From NCBI GenBank assembly GCA_003517725.1, contig DOZZ01000261.1, positions 1-11,785 on the forward strand: DNA of 11,785 nucleotides, written 5' to 3'. Positions 1 through 6,114 of the stretch are shown piece by piece. Under the pieces are notes generated by a model that made no database searches, was not told the DNA's origin, and saw only the letters and a program-made list of their open reading frames with translations. The translations under genes and the position numbers were made by a program. Each line of letters starts with the position of its first letter. The first letter of the stretch is position 1. The DNA comes from Bryobacterales bacterium (GTDB lineage: Bacteria > Acidobacteriota > Terriglobia > Bryobacterales > Bryobacteraceae).

Positions 1-258
1 TCCGCCGTCCGCGAGCGCATGATGATGATGGGCGCCCGCGTCGGCGCCGTGGCGACTTCGCTGCAGGGTTTGCAGCGGGAACAGTCGCAGCAAGGCGTGG
101 GGCTTCGGTCGGACATGGTGGCCGCGCAACAACGGCTCAATTACCAGATGAACGAGGCTCAAGCCAGCCTGAATCAAAACGACGCGGCGGCCGTCAAGAA
201 GAGGCTCGATGCGGCGGAACGCGACCTTGAGCGGCTCGAAACTTTTCTTGGAAAATAG
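1..258 (+). CDS. 3' end of an unidentified gene with a helical C-terminal tail (5' truncated by window edge)
   Basis: The frame is open from base 1 to the TAG at 256-258, with no stop upstream, so the gene very probably begins outside the window. The run of four ATG codons at 19-30 need not be the start. The visible 85 residues are rich in Ala, Gln, Glu, Leu, Arg and Lys and have no membrane segment. The last 35 or so residues (AAAVKKRLDAAERDLERLE region) have the charge and leucine spacing of an amphipathic or coiled-coil helix and end in FLGK. I do not recognise a catalytic domain. My impression is that such helical tails occur at the ends of large acidobacterial multidomain proteins, including some Ser/Thr kinases, but nothing in the window tests that. 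The gene converges on the minus-strand gene ending at 421. Confidence 0.6.
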   Translation, partial: SAVRERMMMMGARVGAVATSLQGLQREQSQQGVGLRSDMVAAQQRLNYQMNEAQASLNQNDAAAVKKRLDAAERDLERLETFLGK

Positions 259-420
259 CATGGGATAGGCAGTGCCGGCAAGGAGTTCTGCCCGGTCCCA
301 CCCTGATCACACTGTCGATGATCTCGATCGCAACACTCCGCCCGGCGCGAACCCGTGCCGGCCCAGTCCCAAGGTTGGTCTTTCCTCAACCGGAGACTTG
401 GAAAGATCGGTTCGCGGCTG
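259..420. other. Convergent intergenic region with two imperfect hairpins
   Basis: These 162 bases separate the 3' ends of two converging genes. I see no convincing gene here. Near the left gene, GGGA (262-265) and GGCAG (268-272) can pair with TCCC (296-299) and CTGCC (288-292), enclosing the palindrome TGCCGGCA (273-280). A second inverted repeat lies at 377-408 and is listed separately. Neither is followed by a clear T tract, so any termination role is inferred only from position. Confidence 0.4.
377..408 (-). terminator. Candidate 3' hairpin downstream of the HEAT/cytochrome gene
   Basis: GGTCTTTCC (377-385) and GGAAAGATC (400-408) form an inverted repeat with seven contiguous pairs and a 14-base loop. 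It starts 12 bases past the minus-strand stop at 421. It lacks the T run of a classical intrinsic terminator on either strand, so it could be a processing or stabilising hairpin, or chance. Confidence 0.25.
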
Positions 421-3400
421 CTACTCCTTCGCTCCCTGGATCCACCGCAAAATCGTGTGGTATTCCGGTGAATCTTTGGTGAACCGGACGCCGCCGCCGT
501 GCGCCAGGATCGCGGAGTTGGCGATGCCTTCCGATTCCGCGCTCGAGGTCGGCTTGCGCAGCAGCAGACTCTCCTCCGGGTTGGCCGTGTCCACCACATT
601 CATCACCGTCGAGTAAGTTGCGTTGAATAGCGTGTGGGTGGAGTGGCAGTGTACGCACGCGTAGCCGTCTTTGCCGCGCGTTTCGAGAATCGGCTCTACG
701 TAGCCGCGGAAGAACGCTTCGTCGAGCTTCACCTTGGGCCCGGCGGCGCCGCTCTTCGCCTTCGCCAGCGTCGGCGGCGGAGGATGCAGCGCATGCAGCA
801 CCGCGGCGCCTTCCGGCATCTTCTCGAGCTTCAGCGAGATGGTCTTGACGTCGGCGCCCGAGGGCCCCGCCACGCGGTTCACCTCCGGAAATCTGGCTTC
901 ACGCACCAGCAGGGCGGATTCCACCGCGAGCCGCCGCATCTCGGGATCCGGTGAATCGAGCAGAGGCGCGATGGCGCGGGCCATCTTCGCCGCGCTGTCG
1001 CCGAAGAACACGATCTGCTCGATGTCGTTGCCGATGCGGTTGTAGACCGGCGGCGCGACCGTGTTCAGGTTAGCATCCAGATCGTAGATATCGCCGCGGC
1101 GCAGCGGGAACTCGTTTAACGCGCGCAGCAGCGCTTTCTTCTGCACATCGGGACCGATTTCCAGAATATTCGCGAACTTACCGGCCAGACGCGCCTCCAC
1201 CGCCAGCCTGCCTTGGATGGCGCGATCGCGATCCTCCGCGCGGCCGAGCAGCGGCACCCAGTTGTTATAGAGATACCGGATGTTCTCGTCGGCGAGGTTG
1301 TAGACGGCATCCCGCAGATTGCTCTCGATCCACGCCGGCTGAGGCCGCGCCATCGCTTCCAGAATGGTGTCTTCAATCATGCCGCGCGTGGGAACGTCGG
1401 CGGACCAGAACCAGAACTGCCACAGCCCTTTGATCGCCTGCATGCGCACGGCCAGCACGGGGTCGCTAACCAGTTTCGCGAGCGGCCGCGCGAGTTCGCC
1501 GCGCTTCGCCAGCGCGGAGAAGTGCTGCGCGAAGACGCGCGTCGCGCCCCACCGCGTGCGGTCGTCTTTCGAGTTGAGGGCAGCCAGCAGATCCGATGAA
1601 GACGTATCCACGCGCCGGCTGAACCGCTGGCGCAGCGCCCACGCGGCCGTTCGCTGCACCATCTTGCTCGGGTCGCCCAGCGCCGCCGCGACCACCGGAT
1701 CGTCTCCGCCGAGCCGCCCCAGCGCCTCTACCGCCGCCTGCCGGATCAAAGCGTCGTTCGAACGCGCGGCGATGGCAATCTGCCGGCGCACGGCCGCCGA
1801 CGGCGCGTCCCAGATGTTGTCGAGTTGATCGAGCAGCGCGACCGGGTCGTCCGACAACGCAACCGGCTGCGGCGAGTTCCAGCCTTTGGGCCGGCCGGGC
1901 AGCGGATAATAGGAACTCAACGCCAGCACGGCCATCTGCGTTTCGCGGAAGGGCGTCCGGAAGTTTTCAAAGGACTGCAGCGGGTCCATCCAGCCGCCAA
2001 ACTGCTGCTGGCGTCCCAGCAGATATTGAATCGCCTTGGCGACTTGCGGGTTCTCGAGCGGAATGCCGGCATCGTGCAACGCCCAAAGCGCGTGGCCCGT
2101 TTGGAATTCCACTTCCGGCGCATTCGCGTCGAAGCGCGCGGACCACTGCCCGTCGGGCCGCTGCAGCGCGAGAATCCTCTCGGCATCCTTGGCAATCTGG
2201 TCTTTGTACTTCACGCGGTCGATGTCGGCCAATGCCTGCGCCCGATAGCACAGGTCGATCACGTTCTTCACTTCACCCTGGGCCATCATGTCGCCCAGGC
2301 GCGGATCTTTGGTCGCGGTCCATGCATACCAGGCCACTTCATACGTGCTCACCAGCGGCGTGTTGCCGTTGGTCTCGTCGGCCGGAAGCTTGTCGCGGCC
2401 GGCGTAATAGAGCTTCAGATACTCGGCGATGCCCTGATGAAACGCCGCGCGGCGCTCGCCGCTGATCTGATCCTCGAAGATATCCATCAGGTGGGACATG
2501 CGGCCGAGCACGTTGGCCGCGGCCGAGATCATCCGCGCCCACGTGGCGCCCTGTTGTTCGAAGCCATAGAACGGCCGCGGATTGTTGTAGAAGCGCTCCG
2601 AGAGAAACTGGAGCTGCTGCCGCTCGACCACCGGGTAGCCGTTGCGCGCGGCGTAGAGTTGGGCCCGCTGCGGGAAGTGCGTTGTGTGACACCCGACGCA
2701 GAGCGATGTCTCCTGATGCACGCTCGAGACGCGATCGAGAACGCCCCCGCGGCGCGGCGTGTTGGCATGCCAGGAATCGCCCGCCGCCAGAATGTAGTCG
2801 ACCGCCGTCCGGACCGCCTGGTGAGGATCGCTGTAGGGAGGCGCATCGTAAACGCGCGTTCGCAGCTTGTATTCGGGATAACCGGCATGCACGCGGATCA
2901 AGTAAGTTCCCTTTTGCTTCAAGAGGCGCGGCGTGAATTTGTTTCCGGGCAATGCCTGCACTTCGTGCGGGAGCGTGACGGGGTCCTCGCCTTCATAATA
3001 GGGGACGGGCTCGCCGCCGTTCAGGCGATAGACGGCAACGTCGACGGGAATCTGGTCGCGCTCCATCAGGTCCACTTGGAAAAAGATGAGCTTCGGCAGC
3101 TCGCCGGTGAATTCGAACCGATACCAGTCGGCCGCGTCCGGATTTTCGACCGTCGCTTTGCGCGGCGTGCCGGGCAGGGGGACGTATTCCGACTCATCGT
3201 CCGAGGCGAACACAGTGGTCCCGGTTTCGATCGGAAGGGCATCCTGCCAGCGGTGCGAGGGCACGCTCTTGAGCCGGTTCGAGAGCGGCCAACGATTCAC
3301 GGCGAGCGTGTATTTCGCAGCCGCGGACGCCTTCACGTTCACACTCACCGCGCCGGGCTTCACGAGCCGGAACTGAGTATAGAAATCCGCGTCTCCCGCG

Positions 3401-3633
3401 TGCAGCGTCTTGGCGGCGATCAGCGTCTGGCCCTGGCGGATTTCGATCGCGACGGTTCCGGTCGAAGGCGGCGCGGTAAGCGAGTACAGCAGGCTGTATT
3501 GATGCTTCTGATCGAGACCCTTGAGCGGAATCGCGCCTGACCGCACGGCCGCGGATCTCGTCAGGATCACGGGGAGCGCCGCCGAAAAGGCGGCCGGGCA
3601 CACCAGTATCACAAGCGTAAGAAGGCGTTTCAT
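421..3633 (-). CDS. Exported HEAT-repeat protein with two c-type heme motifs and a C-terminal cytochrome-c-like domain
   Basis: The protein has 1070 residues. An apparent signal peptide (MKRLLTLVILVCPAAFSA, cleavage near residue 19-21) predicts export, probably to the periplasm. Residues about 25-115 and 155-265 look like beta-sandwich domains of the pre-peptidase C-terminal type, the second ending in a GTYLIRV strand. CVGCH at 312-316 is a heme-c attachment motif. Residues about 340-590 resemble an alpha/alpha toroid of the prenyltransferase/squalene-cyclase fold (QRPDGQWSARF near 491, TGHALWALHDAG near 512, QQFGGWMD near 543). Residues about 600-910 contain HEAT-like helical pairs, clearest at 626-670. 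The last 100 residues carry a second heme motif, CVHCH at 993-997, then NPEESLLLRKP, HGGGVRF and a closing RWIQG, the pattern of planctomycete-type cytochrome c domains. I infer a diheme electron-transfer or scaffold protein; the partner is unknown. The ATG at 3631-3633 is preceded by only a weak AGAG ribosome site, but the signal peptide supports it. The gene is alone on its strand apart from degraded remnants upstream. Confidence 0.8.
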   Translation of the reverse strand: MKRLLTLVILVCPAAFSAALPVILTRSAAVRSGAIPLKGLDQKHQYSLLYSLTAPPSTGTVAIEIRQGQTLIAAKTLHAGDADFYTQFRLVKPGAVSVNVKASAAAKYTLAVNRWPLSNRLKSVPSHRWQDALPIETGTTVFASDDESEYVPLPGTPRKATVENPDAADWYRFEFTGELPKLIFFQVDLMERDQIPVDVAVYRLNGGEPVPYYEGEDPVTLPHEVQALPGNKFTPRLLKQKGTYLIRVHAGYPEYKLRTRVYDAPPYSDPHQAVRTAVDYILAAGDSWHANTPRRGGVLDRVSSVHQETSLCVGCHTTHFPQRAQLYAARNGYPVVERQQLQFLSERFYNNPRPFYGFEQQGATWARMISAAANVLGRMSHLMDIFEDQISGERRAAFHQGIAEYLKLYYAGRDKLPADETNGNTPLVSTYEVAWYAWTATKDPRLGDMMAQGEVKNVIDLCYRAQALADIDRVKYKDQIAKDAERILALQRPDGQWSARFDANAPEVEFQTGHALWALHDAGIPLENPQVAKAIQYLLGRQQQFGGWMDPLQSFENFRTPFRETQMAVLALSSYYPLPGRPKGWNSPQPVALSDDPVALLDQLDNIWDAPSAAVRRQIAIAARSNDALIRQAAVEALGRLGGDDPVVAAALGDPSKMVQRTAAWALRQRFSRRVDTSSSDLLAALNSKDDRTRWGATRVFAQHFSALAKRGELARPLAKLVSDPVLAVRMQAIKGLWQFWFWSADVPTRGMIEDTILEAMARPQPAWIESNLRDAVYNLADENIRYLYNNWVPLLGRAEDRDRAIQGRLAVEARLAGKFANILEIGPDVQKKALLRALNEFPLRRGDIYDLDANLNTVAPPVYNRIGNDIEQIVFFGDSAAKMARAIAPLLDSPDPEMRRLAVESALLVREARFPEVNRVAGPSGADVKTISLKLEKMPEGAAVLHALHPPPPTLAKAKSGAAGPKVKLDEAFFRGYVEPILETRGKDGYACVHCHSTHTLFNATYSTVMNVVDTANPEESLLLRKPTSSAESEGIANSAILAHGGGVRFTKDSPEYHTILRWIQGAKE

Positions 3634-3793
3634 CGGGAGTTCTCTGCTTCAGGAGATGCGCGTCACAGTCCGGAATGTTTGCTCGAGGTAGGGCGATACC
3701 GGCGAAGATCTGGGATCTGCGCGGCTCCATGGACCGCGATACCGCTGCGGTACGAAGCCGCCAGCGCGAAAAGCCAGGGCACGGCAAATTCGA
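3634..3793. other. Region between the sigma-factor fragment and the HEAT/cytochrome gene
   Basis: These 160 bases hold no recognisable intact gene on either strand. On the minus strand they must carry whatever promoter serves the gene starting at 3633, unless that gene is read through from further upstream. I could not identify a convincing -35/-10 pair. The sequence may be partly decayed sigma-factor coding DNA. Confidence 0.4.
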
Positions 3794-3916
3794 GCAGAAA
3801 TAGCGCAGCACCTGCGGATACACGATGGCGAAGAGCTCGGAGAAGGCCTGTTCCGTCCCCGACGACAAGAAGTGGTCGACCGCATCGCTTTCCGCCGGAC
3901 CTCTGCTATCCGCCAT
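3794..3916 (-). pseudogene. N-terminal fragment of an ECF (sigma-70 family) RNA polymerase sigma factor
   Basis: Reading from the ATG at 3914-3916, the first 41 codons look like the start of an ECF sigma factor. There is a short acidic leader, then HFLSSGTEQAFSELFAIVYP and QVLRYF, matching region 2.1 (the 'F..LF..YP.VLRYF' pattern). After residue 41 the similarity ends. There is no AEDLTQEVF-like region 2.2, and no region 4 helix-turn-helix before the next gene starts at 3633. The frame stays open to 3194, but that part lies inside the signal-peptide gene on the same strand in another frame and has no sigma-like content. In the +2 frame the codons at 3768-3779 read PWLF, reminiscent of region 2.4 of ECF factors, but four residues are too few to rely on. 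It starts 32 bases past the remnant receptor end at 3949. I regard it as a broken gene, not a functional regulator. Confidence 0.6.
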
Positions 3917-3948
3917 TATCCCGCGTCCAGCATATCGGGTTTTTAATT

Positions 3949-3966
3949 CTAGAAGCTCAGTTTCTA
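3949..3966 (-). pseudogene. Remnant barrel C-terminus (stop, K-L-S-F, stop) after the truncated receptor
   Basis: On the minus strand the receptor frame reads CAA TAG AAA CTG AGC TTC TAG. After the stop at 3964-3966 the same frame gives Lys-Leu-Ser-Phe and a second stop at 3949-3951. Outer-membrane barrels of this family typically end in a short strand with a terminal Phe, such as '...LKLxF'; the intact receptor in this window ends VVRLVF. I infer that these four codons are the original end of the receptor gene. They would have been joined to its middle by a deletion that fused TA of a Tyr codon to the G of the codon preceding Lys, producing TAG. Confidence 0.5.
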
Positions 3967-5823
3967 TTGGGTCGAGATGCCCTCGCGCTGGGGCAGGCCG
4001 AGAAGGAAGTCGGCCCAGGCGTTGTTCAGATTTGGCGCCGAACCGCCTTTCAGCGCGGTGACGCCGCCGGTGAAACTAAAGCCGCCGCGCGGTCCGAAGG
4101 ATGTCTGCGGCTGGAAATGATTGATGCCGAAATGGAGATACTCGGCGCCGAAGCGCATGGAATGCGGTCCCCTGACCCAGCCGAGATTCACCGCCGCGAC
4201 GTACACGTTGTCCCGGAACAGAAAGGGATTGGAGACGTTGGCGTTGCCGAAGGACGAGAAACCGCTGACCCCGAAATTGGGATAGCCGCCGTCCAGGCTG
4301 TACGGTCCATTGGTGCCGGGAATATTGAGCGTGGTCAAGCCGTAATTCTGTTTGATGTCGACGTTCTGAGCGCCGAGCCGGAGCCTGGTGTAGCCAAAGC
4401 TGCCATCTAGCAACAGCGTGGGCGTGACGGTGTAAGTTCCGCCGATGCCGGCGCTCTGGACCAGTCCGGTGGCCGTACCGGGCTGGCCGCCATCCAGCGT
4501 GTTGCCGCCTGCGGCGCCGAGTCCCGGGGGATCGAAGATGTTACTGGGCGAGACCGAGTACCGTGCGAAGACAGAGCTCTTGTCGGTGGGATTGTAGTTC
4601 ACCTTGGTATCGATGTTGTGATGGGTGGAGGAGTAGCTTCCGCTGCCGAAGTAGTCCTTGGCGGGGCTGAAGGCGGCCGAGGCCTGGTTCGGTTCGGGCC
4701 GCAGGCTGATCATCTTAGCCGACGCGAATGCGATGCGGCTGGAGGGAATTTGGTTGCCCGGAAAGGGCTGCCGGCCCGTGCCGTCGGCTTTGCCGGTGTT
4801 CGGATCGTAAATGATGGTTCCGGTGTTCGAAAAATCGCCGCGGCGGAGCGGAGCGGTCGCCACCGTCTGGAAGGCCGATACGTTCGCCCGCTTATCGGTC
4901 ACTTCCCAGTCACCGAAAAAGAACAGCTTGTTCCTGATGATGGGGCCGCCGACGTTGCCCCCGAACTGATTGAGGATGCTTTTGGGATTATCCCGGCCGT
5001 AATAAAAGTAGTTGCGCGCCTTGAGGGCGCTGATCTGGTTGTATTCCCAGAGGCCGCCGTGAAACTGGTTCGTGCCCGACTTGATGAACACGTTGACCAC
5101 CGAGCCGCCGGCCATGCCCTGTTCGGCATCGAAGCTCGCGGTCACTACGTTCACGGTCTGGATGGCCTCGGCCGCCGGAATGTAGGCGGCGGTTTCGGGC
5201 AGCCAGGGGTAAAGGTCCGCCGTACCTTCGATCTTCGTATTGTTGTTGTTATAAGACGCGCCATTGACGTTGGTAGCGAGCGCGCCCTGCGGATTTCCGG
5301 CTTCGGAGTGCGATGCCGCCGGTGGCGCGTATCCCGGCACCAGGATCAGCAGGCTCTGGAAATTGCGCGTTGCGGGTTCGGGCAGCTGCGAGATCTGAGC
5401 GCTGTCAATTTGGCTGCTGACATCGGCCCGGTCCGCCTGCAGTATCGCGACCGATGCGTCGACCACCACGCTTTGGCTGACCTGCGCGATCTGCATTTTG
5501 ACGTCGATGCGGCGCACGCCATTGGCATCCACCCGGACGCCCTGTTCGACCACCGTGCTGAAGGATGTGGCCTGGATCGTGAGCTTGTAGGCGCCCGGCT
5601 GGAGGTCGTTCATCAGATACGTGCCGTGGTCGTCCGCGACCGTGTTCCGTACGATTCCGGTTGCCGTGTTGACGGCCTCAACTTTGGCGTTGGGCACGGC
5701 GGCGCCCGTACCATCGACGATATTCCCGGTTACGCTGCCGTAAAGGACCTGCGCGCGGGCGGGTACCGCAAAAAAGGCAACAGCCGCGAGGCTGAAACAA
5801 CACGCGAGCTTCCTGGCTCCCAT
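3964..5823 (-). CDS. Oar-like TonB-dependent receptor, C-terminally truncated (probably non-functional)
   Basis: Family role: outer-membrane beta-barrel transporter, substrate unknown. The ORF encodes 619 residues. A signal peptide spans residues 1-24 (cleavage after PARA). A carboxypeptidase-regulatory-like domain spans about 29-112 (GSVTGNIVDGTGAAVPNAKV and DLQPGAYKLTI). A plug-like region spans about 115-245 (TRNFQSLLILVPGY, NVNGASYNNNNTKIEG, GGSVVNVFIKSGTNQFHG). The first barrel strands follow (NQFGGNVGGPIIRNKLFFFG). It ends NAWADFLLGLPQREGISTQ. In the full receptor at 6115-9675 the equivalent stretch (GFANAALGIYNSFNQAS, near residue 615) is followed by about 555 more residues, so half the barrel and the BAM-recognised C-terminal strand are missing. 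The ATG at 5821-5823 is supported by a good AGGGG ribosome site six bases upstream. A closed barrel cannot form from what remains. A terminator at 6060-6090 separates it from the other receptor, so it needs its own promoter in 5824-6059. Confidence 0.8.
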   Translation of the reverse strand: MGARKLACCFSLAAVAFFAVPARAQVLYGSVTGNIVDGTGAAVPNAKVEAVNTATGIVRNTVADDHGTYLMNDLQPGAYKLTIQATSFSTVVEQGVRVDANGVRRIDVKMQIAQVSQSVVVDASVAILQADRADVSSQIDSAQISQLPEPATRNFQSLLILVPGYAPPAASHSEAGNPQGALATNVNGASYNNNNTKIEGTADLYPWLPETAAYIPAAEAIQTVNVVTASFDAEQGMAGGSVVNVFIKSGTNQFHGGLWEYNQISALKARNYFYYGRDNPKSILNQFGGNVGGPIIRNKLFFFGDWEVTDKRANVSAFQTVATAPLRRGDFSNTGTIIYDPNTGKADGTGRQPFPGNQIPSSRIAFASAKMISLRPEPNQASAAFSPAKDYFGSGSYSSTHHNIDTKVNYNPTDKSSVFARYSVSPSNIFDPPGLGAAGGNTLDGGQPGTATGLVQSAGIGGTYTVTPTLLLDGSFGYTRLRLGAQNVDIKQNYGLTTLNIPGTNGPYSLDGGYPNFGVSGFSSFGNANVSNPFLFRDNVYVAAVNLGWVRGPHSMRFGAEYLHFGINHFQPQTSFGPRGGFSFTGGVTALKGGSAPNLNNAWADFLLGLPQREGISTQ

Positions 5824-6059
5824 TAAACACCCCTGTTCAGTTGAGCTGACTTGTTAAGACAGAAGATGTCGGAAATGCGCCGGATTGTTTGGGAACCGAA
5901 GACTATTTCTTGGCAGCATAATGCCGGAAGTGTTCGCACTCGCCGTGATCCTCTCATAGCCAGAAGGTGCGATTCAGAAGACGCGGCTTCGCACGTCCGA
6001 TCTGATTTCAAGACCACGATAAGGGCTTGAATGACACTTTTACCTGCCCGTTCAGAATG
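5824..6059. other. Upstream region of the truncated receptor
   Basis: These 236 bases lie between the terminator of the full-length receptor and the start of the truncated one. The minus strand should contain the truncated receptor's promoter. Short matches exist, such as TATGCT on the minus strand within 5910-5925, but none has a good -35 partner. A minus-strand open frame crosses the region from 6164 to 5823. It overlaps the end of the full-length receptor and the terminator and has no family-like content, so I do not call it a gene. Confidence 0.35.
5830..5834 (-). promoter_or_regulatory. Ribosome binding site of the truncated receptor
   Basis: Minus-strand AGGGG lies six bases before the ATG at 5821-5823 and fixes that start. 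The signal is intact, so translation of the truncated product is still possible. Confidence 0.6.
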
Positions 6060-6090
6060 AAAAAGGGCCGGCCGCATCCGCGACCGGCCC
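6060..6090 (-). terminator. Rho-independent terminator of the full-length receptor
   Basis: On the minus strand, GGGCCGG (revcomp of 6084-6090) pairs perfectly with CCGGCCC (revcomp of 6065-6071). The stem extends inward by CGC/GCG after one mismatch, and the structure is followed directly by TTTTT (6060-6064) and C. It begins 25 bases after the receptor's stop at 6115. This is the clearest regulatory signal in the window, and it should insulate the downstream truncated receptor from read-through. Confidence 0.9.
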
Positions 6091-6114
6091 CCAGGAAGAA
6101 CTGCTGCGGCTGCC

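Noticed and set aside
1825..3540. Long plus-strand open frame opposite the HEAT/cytochrome gene
   Set aside because: It lies wholly antisense to a gene with a signal peptide and recognisable domains. Its composition (rich in Arg, Val, His, Gly) is typical of an antisense frame in GC-rich coding DNA.
3194..3793. Continuation of the sigma-factor frame beyond residue 41 to a 240-residue ORF
   Set aside because: The remainder has no sigma-factor similarity, and 440 bases of it overlap the HEAT/cytochrome gene in another frame on the same strand. Only the first part is kept as a fragment.
4618..5826. Long plus-strand open frame opposite the truncated receptor
   Set aside because: It is an antisense shadow of a well-supported receptor coding region, with no recognisable domain.
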